Part shown: in pieces, positions 1 to 9,403 of the stretch
How positions within the stretch are numbered: the first letter of the stretch is position 1
How the letters are laid out: the number at the start of each line of letters is the position of its first letter
Assembly: GCA_965216585.1 (NCBI GenBank)
Contig: CBDCGC010000002.1
Location: forward strand, 62,001-126,000
Source of the DNA: CADEER01 sp965216585
GTDB lineage: Bacteria > Desulfobacterota > Binatia > HRBIN30 > CADEER01
Reading direction: 5' to 3'
Length of the DNA stretch: 64,000 bases
The notes under the pieces: generated by a model
Databases searched by the model: none
The model's input: the letters and a program-made list of their open reading frames with translations, nothing else
What the model was told of the DNA's origin: nothing
Program-made: the position numbers and the translations under genes

Positions 1-1
1 C

Positions 2-3000
2 GTCGAGGCGAGCGCGGGAACTGGCAAGACCTATGCCATTGAGATGTTCTACTTGCGCTTGGTCGCCGGCGACGATCTCTCACCCGAGCAGATTGCCGTC
101 GTCACGTATACGAATGCGGCGGCGGCCGAGCTGCGCCAGCGCATCCGCGACCGTTTGCGCGCGGCACTCGACTTTGCCCGGAACGTGGCGCGCGGTGATG
201 GCGCGGTCGAGGGAGCGCAGCCCTGGCAGGCCTACCTGGCGGCGCTGCCCGACTCAGGTGTGGTGACCGGCCGCTTGGTCCGGGCGTTGTACGACTTCGA
301 TCGCGCCGCGGTGTCGACGATCCACGGCTTTTGCCAACGCACCCTGGTCGAGCACGCGTTCCACAGCGGTAGCAGCTTCGCGCTCGAGGTGATCGTCGAC
401 CAGACCAGTCTGGTCGACGAGGTGGTGCGCGATTTCGTCGCCGCGGAGATTGGTGAAGTTCCGCGGCCGGTGCTCGAGGCGGTTTGGAAACGCGATGCGC
501 TGGGCATGCTGGCGCGATTTGCCAGCCGTTGCGCTGCCCAACCGGATTTGCGGCTCGTGCCCGAGGCGCGGCCCTGGGCCGCCGCGCTCGCCGATTGGCA
601 GGCGGCGTTCGATCGCACCGCCGAGCTGTGGCGCGAAGATAGCGATGCGATCGTCGCGCTGCGCTGTGAGAGCGCCGCGCTGAAGAGCCGGTCGCGCATG
701 AAAGAGGAGAAGTTGCGCGAACGTGTGGCGGCGGTCCTGTCGCCGGCGACGCTCTTTTCGTCGGACCGCGGCAAGGTCTTGGAGATGTTGTCGAGCAGCG
801 GTTTGCTCGCACGCACGGCGCCGGGTTGCGAGCCGCCGCAACACGCCTTTTTCGATTGTTGCGAGGTGCTGGCACAGGTCGAACCGGCACTGCTGAACGC
901 GAGTCGGAGCAGCATCTTTCACGGCCTGGCGGAGTTTGCCCGGCGGGAGATTCCGGCGCGCAAAGAGGCCGCCGGCGTTGCCTACTTCGACGACCTCTTG
1001 CTCGACCTGCGCCGAGCTCTGCTGCAGCAGCCCGCCGGTGGATTGTCCGCCGCACTGGCGTCGCGCTTCAAGGTCGGCCTGATCGATGAGTTCCAGGACA
1101 CCGATCCGGTTCAGTATGAGATCTTCGAGCGGATCTTTGCCGCCCATGGCCGTCCGATGGTGCTCATCGGCGATGCCAAGCAGAGCATCTACGCCTTCCG
1201 CGGTGGCGACATCCACACCTACATCGGTGCTCGTTCGGCAGCCACGCGCATCTCGACGCTGGACGCCAACCGCAGATCGAGTGATCGCGTCGTGCGAGCG
1301 ATCAACACCTTGTTTGCGCGCCAGGGTGCCTTCGTGCTCGACGCCATCGACTTCCAGCCGGCGCGGGCGGTCGCCGATGCAGCGGAGCTCGAAGGGGGCG
1401 ACGGTGGCGTCACGCTCCTGCGCTGTCGGTTGCCGGCGCGGCAAAGCGAGGCTGCAATCGCCGCCGGAGTGGCTTCGCATATCGTCGAGGTGATCAGCGG
1501 CGCCGCCCGCATCGGCGACAGGGCGGTGCGGCCAGCCGACTGTGCGGTGCTCTGCCGGACCAACGCCGAGGCGGTGAAGATCCAGGAGGAGTTGCGCCGG
1601 CGCGCCGTCGCCAGCGTCTTGCAGGGTGATCGCAGTGTCTTTGAAAGCGCCGAGGCGGAGACGGTGCGCCGTTTGTTGCAGACCCTGGCCGACCCCGCCG
1701 ACTACGCTGCGTTGCGCGCGGCCTTGTGCACCGATCTCTGCGGCGTCGGCGGCGACGAGTTGATCGAGCTGGTCGACGACGAGGCAGGCTGGCAGATGTG
1801 GATCGATCGGGCGCGGGTGTGGCGGCGTCGCTGGGACGAGCACGGGTTCATGTCGGCCTTTCGCGCCGTGCTCGACGAGTGTCGCACCGGCCCGCGACTG
1901 TTGTTGCGCGACGGTGGCGAGCGCTCGCTGACCAACTTCCTCCACCTCGGTGAGCTTCTGCAGGTGGCATCGCGCCGCATGCGGGGCGGACCCCAGCGCT
2001 TGCTCGACTGGCTGGTGTTGATGTGCGGCGACGTGGCGGCGCGCGGTGCAATGGCTGCCGAGGATGCCCAGGTGCGGCTGGAAAGCGATGCCGACGCGGT
2101 CGTCCTGACGACGATCCACAAGAGCAAGGGGCTGGAGTACCCGATCGTCTACTTGCCGTATTTGTCGAATGCGTGGCGCCTGCGCGGTGACGACGCCAAG
2201 CTTCCCCGCTACCACGATGAGGCTGCTGGACGTTCGATCTTCGTCGGCGCGCCGATCGACGAGGGAGTCACGGAGGCGGCGACCCTGCAGGGGCTCGGCG
2301 AGGAAATGCGGCTCGCCTACGTCGGTCTGACGCGCGCGCAAAACGCTTGCTACGTCGTCATGACGGAGGATGCGTCGGTCGAGCGCTCGCCGATCGGCCG
2401 GCTGGTCGGCGATGACGTGGAGGCCGTCGCGGCCGAGTCGGATGGCGCCATCGCAATCGAGGAGATGCGCACTTCGACGACTACGGCGCCGCGTGCGGAT
2501 CGCGGCCGCCGGGTCGAAGAGCCGCCACCGGCGCCGGCGATCACCGGCGGCTGGCGGGTGTCGAGCTTTTCCGGTCTGACGCGCGATGCGGATCACCTCG
2601 AGGCGAACCAGGAAGAGGGCTTCGACCGCGATGAAGTCGGCGAGGCAGCGGTCGGCGCGGAGACTCGCGGGCACGACGCTGGCGAACGCATCGCCCTGGC
2701 CGAGATGAGCGCCGGAACGCGCGTTGGATTGATGATCCACTCGGTGTTCGAGGATCTCGACTTCCAGCTCCGCGACAGCGCCGAGATCGAAGCGCTGGTG
2801 CGGGACAAGGTGGAGGCGTTTCGCTGCGCCAACCAATCGGCGGCGGCGCTTGCGCGGGCGCTCGAGGAGATCGTGCGCGCGCCATTGCCGGGGGGCGAGC
2901 TGGCGCTGGCCGACGTCGCGCCGGCGCGCCGCCTCGACGAGCTCGAGTTCGTCTTGCCGGTGCAGGCGCCGGGCGGATGCCGGCTGACACCGCAGCGCCT

Positions 3001-3442
3001 CGCCGATGTGCTCGATTCGCACGCGGCGCCAGCGCCCGACCCGACCTATGCCGAGCGCGTGCGCGAGCTCGGATTCCCTGCCTTTGCCGGATTCCTGCGC
3101 GGTTTCGTCGACCTGGTGTTCGAGCATCGAGGTCGCTGGTACGTCGTCGACTACAAGTCCAACCATCTCGGTGTGCGTTGGCAGGACTACGGGCCGGAGC
3201 GGCTGCTGGAGCCCATGCGCCGGCACGACTACTTCCTGCAGTACCTGCTCTACACCGTGGCTGTCGATCGCTACCTGGCAACGCGGCTGCGCGACTACTC
3301 CTACGCGGAGTCCTTTGGCGGTGTCTATTATCTCTTCGTGCGCGGCATGGCAGCGACGGTGCCGGGCAATGGCGTGTTCTACGACCGTCCGGCACCGGAG
3401 CTGGTGGCCGATCTGGGCCGGCTCTTCGGAGCGCCGGCATGA
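2..3442 (+). CDS. recB: RecB, exodeoxyribonuclease V beta subunit (5' end cut by window)
   Basis: UvrD/Rep-type helicase-nuclease subunit of RecBCD, which resects double-strand breaks for recombination. The frame is open from base 2, and the Walker A ASAGTGKT (visible residues 3-10) lies upstream of the first ATG at 44, so the true start is outside the window. Other helicase motifs are DEFQDTDP near residue 360, TTIHKSKGLEYP near 704 and RLAYVGLTRA near 770. The C-terminal RecB nuclease domain shows VVDYKSN near 1050. The 1146 residues seen are close to full length. The stop overlaps the recD start (ATGA), indicating translational coupling; recC would be expected further upstream. Family knowledge plus clear motifs make this very secure. 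Confidence 0.96.
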   Translation, partial: VEASAGTGKTYAIEMFYLRLVAGDDLSPEQIAVVTYTNAAAAELRQRIRDRLRAALDFARNVARGDGAVEGAQPWQAYLAALPDSGVVTGRLVRALYDFDRAAVSTIHGFCQRTLVEHAFHSGSSFALEVIVDQTSLVDEVVRDFVAAEIGEVPRPVLEAVWKRDALGMLARFASRCAAQPDLRLVPEARPWAAALADWQAAFDRTAELWREDSDAIVALRCESAALKSRSRMKEEKLRERVAAVLSPATLFSSDRGKVLEMLSSSGLLARTAPGCEPPQHAFFDCCEVLAQVEPALLNASRSSIFHGLAEFARREIPARKEAAGVAYFDDLLLDLRRALLQQPAGGLSAALASRFKVGLIDEFQDTDPVQYEIFERIFAAHGRPMVLIGDAKQSIYAFRGGDIHTYIGARSAATRISTLDANRRSSDRVVRAINTLFARQGAFVLDAIDFQPARAVADAAELEGGDGGVTLLRCRLPARQSEAAIAAGVASHIVEVISGAARIGDRAVRPADCAVLCRTNAEAVKIQEELRRRAVASVLQGDRSVFESAEAETVRRLLQTLADPADYAALRAALCTDLCGVGGDELIELVDDEAGWQMWIDRARVWRRRWDEHGFMSAFRAVLDECRTGPRLLLRDGGERSLTNFLHLGELLQVASRRMRGGPQRLLDWLVLMCGDVAARGAMAAEDAQVRLESDADAVVLTTIHKSKGLEYPIVYLPYLSNAWRLRGDDAKLPRYHDEAAGRSIFVGAPIDEGVTEAATLQGLGEEMRLAYVGLTRAQNACYVVMTEDASVERSPIGRLVGDDVEAVAAESDGAIAIEEMRTSTTTAPRADRGRRVEEPPPAPAITGGWRVSSFSGLTRDADHLEANQEEGFDRDEVGEAAVGAETRGHDAGERIALAEMSAGTRVGLMIHSVFEDLDFQLRDSAEIEALVRDKVEAFRCANQSAAALARALEEIVRAPLPGGELALADVAPARRLDELEFVLPVQAPGGCRLTPQRLADVLDSHAAPAPDPTYAERVRELGFPAFAGFLRGFVDLVFEHRGRWYVVDYKSNHLGVRWQDYGPERLLEPMRRHDYFLQYLLYTVAVDRYLATRLRDYSYAESFGGVYYLFVRGMAATVPGNGVFYDRPAPELVADLGRLFGAPA

Positions 3443-5301
3443 GTGCGGCGGCAGGTGAGTGGGATGCCGGCCGGGTTTTACACGCCCTGCGCCACACCGC
3501 CCTCAGCCCGCTCGACTGGCATCTCGCGCGCGAACTGAGTGAGATCTACGGTGAGTCGTCGGACGACGCAAAGCTGCTGGTGGCGCTGGTCAGCCGCGCC
3601 TTGTCGGCGGGGCATGTGTGTCTCGATCTCGAGCGGGTGAGCGGGCGCAGCGAAATCGCGGCTGAGGGCGGAGAGTCCGCTGTCGTCGATCTGCCGGAGC
3701 TCGACGAGTGGCACGAGATCATCGCCAACACGTCGATGATCGGTCGCGGTGACGGCGACCTCCCACTGGTCGTCGAAGGAGACCGCGTCTACACGCGGCG
3801 CTACTGGCATCTCGAAAGCAAGCTGGGAGATCTGCTGGCGGGTCGCTGCACGGCGATCGAGCCGGCGATGACGGCGGCTGAGGCGAGCGCCGTGGTGACG
3901 CGACTCTACGAGCGCGGCGCCGACGATCGACAGCGCGTGGCGGCCGTCGTCGCGCTGCATCGCCGGCTCACTGTGATCACCGGCGGCCCGGGAACGGGAA
4001 AGACTCACGCGACGGCGAGGCTTCTCGTCGTCCTCGCCGAGGATTGCCGCCGCGCGACGGGAGCACTGCCGGTGGTCCGCTTGTTGGCGCCGACCGGCAA
4101 GGCGGCCAACCGCCTCGGTGAGTCGCTGCAGGCGGCAGCCGCGAGTCTCGAGTGCGACGAAGAGGTGCGCGCTCTGGTGCGCACCAAGCCGATGACCATC
4201 CACCGGGCGCTCGGGCGGCGACCGCGCACGCGCACGCGCTTCCGTCATGACGAGAACAACCCGCTGCGCGCCGACATCGTCGTCGTCGACGAAGCCTCGA
4301 TGGTCGACGTCGCCCTGTTGTCGAGTCTGGTCTGCGCCGTTGCGGATTCGGCGCGGCTGATCCTGCTCGGCGATCGCGACCAATTGGCGTCGGTGGAAGC
4401 GGGTGCCGTTCTCGCCGACCTCTGTGGTGCCGCCAACACGCTCGGTTACAGCTCTGAGCTCGCACGGCGGGTGCATCGGGTCAGCGGCGACGAGCTCGAG
4501 GTCGAAAGCGGCCCGGTGCCGTCGATTCGCGACAGCGTGGTGACGCTGGTGCGCAACTACCGCTACGACGAAGGCAGTGAGATTGGTTTGGTCGCGGCTG
4601 CCATCCAGCGCGGTGATGGCGACGAGGTGCTGGCGCTGTTGCGGTCGCCCGCTGCCGAAGTGGTGAAGCTCGAGCCGCCGATCGATGTCGATCGCGATGG
4701 CTTTTTCGAGCGCGTCGATGCCGGTGTCGCCGGCCTGCTCGAAGGAGATGCCGAGCAGCGCCTGCGCGCGCAGAGTCGTTTTCGCGTTCTCTGCGCGCTG
4801 CGCCGGGGTCCCTTTGGAGTCGAAGAGGTCAATCGGGCGGTGGAGACGCGGGTGCGCGCGCGAGCGGGGGTCGACCTCAGCGCACGGTACTATGCCGGGC
4901 AACCGATCATGGTGGTGCGCAACGACGTCGAGACGGAGCTTTTCAACGGCGATGTCGGTGTTCTGGTCGACGACGGAGGTGAGGTGCGGGCGGCGTTTGC
5001 ACGTGGCGATGACATACGCTTGTTATCCCTCGGTCGGCTGCCGGCCTTTGAGGTGGTGTATGCGACGACCATCCACAAGAGCCAGGGCTCGGAGTACGAC
5101 GACGTCGCCATCGTGCTGCCCGACGAGGCGTCGCCGATTCTGACCCGCGAGTTGCTGTACACCGCGTTGACGCGGGCGCGTTCGAGCGTCAGGCTCTACG
5201 CCAGCCAGGCTTCAGTGGAGCGCGCCCTGCGACAGCGCATCGAAAGAGCTTCCGGTCTCGCCCAGCGCCTGGGCTGGGAGCGGCGGCGCGCCGCCGGTTG
5301 A
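3439..5301 (+). CDS. recD: RecD, exodeoxyribonuclease V alpha subunit
   Basis: SF1 helicase subunit of RecBCD, 620 residues, a normal length for RecD. The ATG at 3439 overlaps the recB stop by four bases, which decides the start although the frame stays open further upstream. Walker A GGPGTGKT is at residues 182-189, Walker B VVVDEASMVD near 282, and the C-terminal UvrD-like motifs are TTIHKSQGSEYD near 544 and LLYTALTRAR near 571. It acts with RecB and RecC in processing DNA ends. Nothing is missing from the helicase motifs. Confidence 0.96.
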   Translation: MSAAAGEWDAGRVLHALRHTALSPLDWHLARELSEIYGESSDDAKLLVALVSRALSAGHVCLDLERVSGRSEIAAEGGESAVVDLPELDEWHEIIANTSMIGRGDGDLPLVVEGDRVYTRRYWHLESKLGDLLAGRCTAIEPAMTAAEASAVVTRLYERGADDRQRVAAVVALHRRLTVITGGPGTGKTHATARLLVVLAEDCRRATGALPVVRLLAPTGKAANRLGESLQAAAASLECDEEVRALVRTKPMTIHRALGRRPRTRTRFRHDENNPLRADIVVVDEASMVDVALLSSLVCAVADSARLILLGDRDQLASVEAGAVLADLCGAANTLGYSSELARRVHRVSGDELEVESGPVPSIRDSVVTLVRNYRYDEGSEIGLVAAAIQRGDGDEVLALLRSPAAEVVKLEPPIDVDRDGFFERVDAGVAGLLEGDAEQRLRAQSRFRVLCALRRGPFGVEEVNRAVETRVRARAGVDLSARYYAGQPIMVVRNDVETELFNGDVGVLVDDGGEVRAAFARGDDIRLLSLGRLPAFEVVYATTIHKSQGSEYDDVAIVLPDEASPILTRELLYTALTRARSSVRLYASQASVERALRQRIERASGLAQRLGWERRRAAG

Positions 5302-5602
5302 TTGCGAGCCCCTCCGGGCTAAGCGATTTCGCCGTCTGACGCTGGCGTTCCCGGCGAATGAGCCCGCCGCGGCCCGGTTGGTGGGACGGGCGAGTTGCGC
5401 GCTGCCGTCACCCGGGAGGGTTGCCGCTCGGCTGTTCGTGCGGCGTGCGTTCAGTGTGTCCACCGTGCGGGACACTACGTAGGAGGCGGTGTCCACTCCA
5501 GTAGACAGTCTCTTTCGATGGCGGATGCCGTGTGCCGGTCGCCCCTGTGGCACGGAACTTGGACTGCCTCAGATGCAGGGATTTTCAGCAATCGGAGGAC
5601 AG
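5302..5602. other. 301-bp intergenic region, possible terminator and operator
   Basis: No convincing gene. Just after recD there is a small hairpin (AGCCC-CTCC-GGGCT, about 5307-5320) that could be a weak terminator. An inverted repeat GTGTCC-N8-GGACAC lies at 5456-5475, upstream of the first LuxR-type gene, and could be an operator. Both assignments are tentative. Confidence 0.35.
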
Positions 5603-6310
5603 ATGATGGACATCGGAATGGATATCGGCGCGGTGGGGTTCAACCGAGGTTCGGCGGAGAGCCTCGACGCCGGCAGCGAGCTGCGTTTTGCGCCGGCGGC
5701 CGCGGTGGCCGAAGAGAGCGTCTTGGTCGTTGCGGAGAGTTGCCGAGTGCAGCGCTCGGTGGCTAGCCTCATGCAGGCCGAGGGGCTCGACGTGCAAGCC
5801 TTCAACTCGGCGGAGTTCCTGCGGGGCCTCGGCGAAGTCGCGTTTGGCTGTGTCATTCTCGACCTGCAGAGTGCCGAGGCGTTACGGGCTCTGTGTGACC
5901 TCAAGCGAAGCGGCGTCGCGATGCCGGTCGTTTGCCTCGGTAAAGCGGGCGACGCGACGCTCGCGGTGGAGGCGTTCCGCGCCGGTGCTTTCGACGTCGT
6001 TGGTCGGGATGGCGACGAGGATCTGATCAATTGCGTGCACAGCGCCTTGCAGGTCGAAGCTCGACGCCGGCGCCGAGTTGCAGTGCGCGCGGATCGCCGC
6101 GCCCGTTTGAACGCTCTGACACGGCGCGAGATGGAGATCGCCGGTATGATCGCCGACGGCATGGCCAACAAGGTCGTGGCCTATGAGCTGGGAATCTCCG
6201 AGCGCACGGTCGAGTGTCATCGGGCGAAAATCATGAAGAAGATCGGTTCCAAGTCGGTCGTCGATCTGGTTCGCACGGTTCTGTTGGCCGCCGACCCCGA
6301 AGTCGTGTGA
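5603..6310 (+). CDS. FixJ/LuxR-type response regulator with atypical receiver domain
   Basis: Two-domain regulator of 235 residues: N-terminal receiver-like fold and C-terminal GerE/LuxR helix-turn-helix (LTRREMEIAGMIADG, SERTVECHRAKIM). The layout matches FixJ. The likely phospho-acceptor Asp is retained (CVILDLQ), but the paired acidic residues after strand 1 read VVAESC instead of VVDDD, and the conserved Thr and Lys are replaced (EKP position reads GRD). Start chosen at ATG 5603 because GGAGG lies just upstream (5594-5598); ATG 5606 is possible. The frame is open further upstream without support. The next gene is a paralogue of the same design 16 bp downstream, so they are probably co-transcribed. 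Phosphorylation may be absent or unconventional (inference). Confidence 0.85.
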   Translation: MMDIGMDIGAVGFNRGSAESLDAGSELRFAPAAAVAEESVLVVAESCRVQRSVASLMQAEGLDVQAFNSAEFLRGLGEVAFGCVILDLQSAEALRALCDLKRSGVAMPVVCLGKAGDATLAVEAFRAGAFDVVGRDGDEDLINCVHSALQVEARRRRRVAVRADRRARLNALTRREMEIAGMIADGMANKVVAYELGISERTVECHRAKIMKKIGSKSVVDLVRTVLLAADPEVV

Positions 6311-6326
6311 AGCGAAAGGAGTAGAG

Positions 6327-6962
6327 ATGATGGAGAATCTTAGCGAGGTCGCGACGAAGTCTTCGATTCACTTGCTCGACTGTAGCGACGAAGTCGTCCG
6401 CGAGGTCGCCGGCTTGTTCGCCGCTCGACCGGACGTTCGGATGGACCGTGTCGGTGCGCATCCGCAGCGTCGGATCGACAGAAAGGGGGCCGGTGTGTTG
6501 ATTGCCGACGGTGGCAGTGCCTCCTCGCTGGCGGCGATGGCCTCGTTGTTGGAGGAGCCCGCGGCGATGCCCGCTCTGGTGATCGTTCGCACGATCGATT
6601 TCGAGTCCGCCATACGAGCCTTCCGAGCCGGTGTGAGCGATTTGCTGGAGCGTCCGCTGCGAGCAGAAGAGGCCGGCCGGCGGATCGATGAAGCCCTCGA
6701 GGTCGACCGCTCGCGCTCGAGCCGGCGTCGTGTTCACCACCGCGTCGGAATGCGTGTGCGCTCACTGACGCCGCGCGAGAAGGAGGTCATGAGCTCAGTC
6801 GTCCACGGCAGCGCCAACCGGCGCATCGCGGTCGATCTGGGAATCAGCGAGAAGACCGTGGAAGTGCACCGGCGCAACGTCATGCGCAAGATGGAGGCCG
6901 AGTCGCTGGCCGAGTTGGTTCGCCAGAACGTCGTCATGGAGTCGATTGCCGGGCGCGCGTGA
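6327..6962 (+). CDS. second FixJ/LuxR-type regulator with degenerate receiver
   Basis: Paralogue of the upstream gene, 211 residues, with a receiver-like N-terminus (about 14-125) and a LuxR-type HTH at the C-terminus (SLTPREKEV, ISEKTVEVHRRNVM). The receiver keeps the first acidic residue (LLDCSD) and a candidate acceptor (VLIADGG), but the second acidic residue is Cys and the conserved Lys is Arg (ERPL in place of EKPF). A clear AAAGGAG ribosome site precedes ATG 6327. The pair probably bind related DNA sites and may heterodimerise; the input signal is unknown. Confidence 0.85.
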   Translation: MMENLSEVATKSSIHLLDCSDEVVREVAGLFAARPDVRMDRVGAHPQRRIDRKGAGVLIADGGSASSLAAMASLLEEPAAMPALVIVRTIDFESAIRAFRAGVSDLLERPLRAEEAGRRIDEALEVDRSRSSRRRVHHRVGMRVRSLTPREKEVMSSVVHGSANRRIAVDLGISEKTVEVHRRNVMRKMEAESLAELVRQNVVMESIAGRA

Positions 6963-7107
6963 TTCGTCGTGCGCGGTTCTTTGGCGCCGTCGCAGTACCA
7001 GTTTTGCCGTTGTCGGGCACTCTGTGCTAGATCGCGGCGATGGCGTTGCGGAGGATTCGTCGGTGCGCGGATGTCGATCTGGCCTCGTCGCCGCGAGGTG
7101 ATCGGCG

Positions 7108-7674
7108 GTGCTGAGCGAGCGCTTCGAAGAGGCGCTGCTCTTTGCCACCCGCCGCCATGCCGGACAGGTGCGCAAGGGTACGGACGTTCCCTACGTCTCG
7201 CATCTGTTGTCGGTGTGCGCTCTGGTGATCGAGGCCGGAGGCGACGAGGACGCGGCAATCGGCGCCTTGCTTCACGACGCGGTCGAGGATCAAAAGGCGA
7301 CGCTCGACGAGGTGCGCGAGCGCTTCGGTGCTGTCGTGGCGGCGATCGTCGACCAGTGCTCGGACACTGACGAAGTACCCAAGCCACCGTGGCGGGCGCG
7401 CAAGGAGGCCTTCATCGCCAGCCTCGCCGGCATGTCGGCGCCGGCGCGCCTCGTCGCCACCGCCGACAAGACGCACAACGTGCGGTCGATTCTCGCCGAC
7501 TACCGGCGCGACGGTGAGTCGGTGTGGGAGAAGTTCAACGGCGGCCGCGAGGGTTCGCTGTGGTACTACCGAGCCGTTTGCGACGCCCTTGCGGTACCGG
7601 GTTCGCGGCTCGGCGATTTGTTGCGCGCGGCCGTCGACGAATTGGAAACGTGCGCCGGGTCGGCACGCTCGTAG
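7108..7674 (+). CDS. small HD-domain alarmone hydrolase-like protein (SpoT hydrolase / MESH1 type)
   Basis: 188 residues matching the HD hydrolase domain of RelA/SpoT proteins, without a synthetase or TGS domain. Metal and substrate motifs are present: H17, RKG and PYVSH32, LLHDAVED (H56 D57, E60 D61) and ATADKTHN (D120, N124). By family knowledge this would hydrolyse (p)ppGpp or a related nucleotide at the 3' pyrophosphate. GTG start at 7108 with GAGGTG about 8 bp upstream. It lies 145 bp after the regulator pair on the same strand and ends tail-to-tail with the sigma-54 activator. Substrate is not shown by sequence; other nucleotide pyrophosphohydrolase activity is possible. Confidence 0.85.
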   Translation: MLSERFEEALLFATRRHAGQVRKGTDVPYVSHLLSVCALVIEAGGDEDAAIGALLHDAVEDQKATLDEVRERFGAVVAAIVDQCSDTDEVPKPPWRARKEAFIASLAGMSAPARLVATADKTHNVRSILADYRRDGESVWEKFNGGREGSLWYYRAVCDALAVPGSRLGDLLRAAVDELETCAGSARS

Positions 7675-7685
7675 CGTTCGTTGGA

Positions 7686-9275
7686 TCACTGCTTCTTGCG
7701 CAGTCCGTAGTCGCGGATCTTGTGCTGTAGCATGACCCGGCTGATCTCCAGGGTTTTCGCCGCCTGGGTGGCGTTGCCGTCGTGTTCGGCGAGGACCCGT
7801 CCGATGTACTGTTTTTCGAATGCGTCGCGGGCTGCTCGCAGTGCCTGGGTGCTGATCTGGTCGGCGAGATCACCCGGCGACGTGGGACTTTCGCCAGCGC
7901 TTTTCGCCAGGGCCTGCGATAGATGGGAGGTGTCGATTTCGTGCTCGGGCGGACAGAGGGCGACGGCACGCTCGATTTCGTTGCCGAGCTGACGGACGTT
8001 GCCCGGCCAGTCGTAGCCGACGAAGATGTCGATGACTTCGTTCGAGAGGCCGGGGATGTTCTTGCCGAAGCGCTCGACCGTCTGTTCGAGCAAGCGCTGG
8101 GCGATGAGTGGAATGTCGTCACGCCGATCGCGCAGGGGCGGGACGTCGATGGGGAAGACGCCGAGGCGATAGAACAGATCGCTGCGAAACTCGGTTTCGT
8201 CGCTGTCGCTATCGGGATCGATGTCGCGGTGGGTTGCCGAGATGACGCGAACGTCGACCTGAGTGCATTGTGTTGCGCCGACGGGCGTGACCTCGCCCTC
8301 TTGGAGAACTCGCAAGAGCTTCGCCTGCATCTGTAGCGGCATGTCGCCGACCTCGTCGAGAAAGATGGTGCCGCCGTCGGCGACCTCGAAGAGGCCGCGT
8401 TTGTCGCGATCCGCGCCGGTGAAGGCGCCGCGCCGGTGTCCGAAGAGCTCGCTTTCGAGCAACGTCTCGGTCAGTGCCCCGCAGTTGACGGCGACGAAGG
8501 CGCGCTCGCGCCGGGCGCTGTTGTAGTGGATGGCGCGGGCGATGAGCTCCTTTCCGGTCCCCGTCTCGCCGCGGATCAGTACCGATACGGGTGAAGCGAT
8601 GGCGCTTTCCATGAGGGCGTAGACCTCTTTCATGGTGGCGCTGCTGCCGGCGATCTCGCCGAATCCGCTCTGCCGGGCGATCTGCCGGTGCAGGACGACG
8701 TTCTCGTCTTCCAGGCGCCGCACCGATTCGACGGCGTTGCCGTAGCGCTGGGCGTTGTCGACGGCGATGGCGATGGTGTCGGCCAGGGCGGCGATCAGAT
8801 CGCGGTCGTGGTCGGTGAAGGTCCCCTTGAGCGAGTTGCGCAGCTCGATGACGCCTAGGATGCGATCGTCCGTCCGCAGGGGTGCGCAGAGCAGGGAGTC
8901 GGTGACGGCGCCGGATTGGGAATCGACTTCGCTGTACCAGCGCTGGTCCCGGGCGACGTCGGCGACGTATTCGATGCTGCCGTGTTCGAGCACCCATCCG
9001 GCAATCCCGCGGTCGGCTGGAAAGCGGACGGCGAGGAGGCGTTCGACCACCTCGGGCTCGGCATCGGCGACGTACGGAATGTAGAGCTCGTTGGTGCCCG
9101 GATCGAGGAGGAGGAGTGCCGCGCTCTCGTAGTCGAGAACCTGCCGGCTGCGTTCGATGACGACGGGAACCAACTCGTCGAGGTCGATCATGCGGCTGAA
9201 CGTCCCGGCGAGCTCGTGAATCAACGCCGTTTGCTCCGGCGTCAGCGTACTCGTGTTGTGATCTTGGTTGCCCAT
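7686..9275 (-). CDS. sigma-54-dependent transcriptional activator, GAF-AAA-Fis
   Basis: NtrC-family enhancer-binding protein of 529 residues. An N-terminal GAF sensor domain (about 30-175) is followed by an AAA+ domain with Walker A GETGTGKE (236-243), the sigma-54 contact loop GAFTGA (283-288) and Walker B GGTIFLDEVG (301-310). The C-terminus carries a Fis-type HTH (DGNATQAAKTLEISRVML). The GAF domain instead of a receiver suggests control by a small ligand or redox signal rather than phosphorylation. It is divergent from the radical-SAM-like gene with a 128-bp spacer, so that gene is a plausible target, although I see no good -24/-12 promoter in the spacer. Confidence 0.95.
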   Translation of the reverse strand: MGNQDHNTSTLTPEQTALIHELAGTFSRMIDLDELVPVVIERSRQVLDYESAALLLLDPGTNELYIPYVADAEPEVVERLLAVRFPADRGIAGWVLEHGSIEYVADVARDQRWYSEVDSQSGAVTDSLLCAPLRTDDRILGVIELRNSLKGTFTDHDRDLIAALADTIAIAVDNAQRYGNAVESVRRLEDENVVLHRQIARQSGFGEIAGSSATMKEVYALMESAIASPVSVLIRGETGTGKELIARAIHYNSARRERAFVAVNCGALTETLLESELFGHRRGAFTGADRDKRGLFEVADGGTIFLDEVGDMPLQMQAKLLRVLQEGEVTPVGATQCTQVDVRVISATHRDIDPDSDSDETEFRSDLFYRLGVFPIDVPPLRDRRDDIPLIAQRLLEQTVERFGKNIPGLSNEVIDIFVGYDWPGNVRQLGNEIERAVALCPPEHEIDTSHLSQALAKSAGESPTSPGDLADQISTQALRAARDAFEKQYIGRVLAEHDGNATQAAKTLEISRVMLQHKIRDYGLRKKQ

Positions 9276-9403
9276 CGTAGGTCGAGCTTTACAGGCGAGG
9301 CCGGCCGGTAGGCAACCGTTGGTGCGCCGGCGTCGAAAACGATATCGCTTTCGCGTGTTGCCATGTCTGGCGCCGTGTCCCCGTCGCCACCAGCCACTTT
9401 GAT

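Noticed and set aside
254..3226. Long open frame antisense to recB, about 990 codons
   Set aside because: GC-rich coding DNA often leaves the antisense frame open; the sequence has no motif and lies under a secure recB.
9276..9403. Sigma-54 promoter between the activator and the radical-SAM-like gene
   Set aside because: No TGGCAC-N5-TTGC-like match was visible in the spacer on the plus strand.
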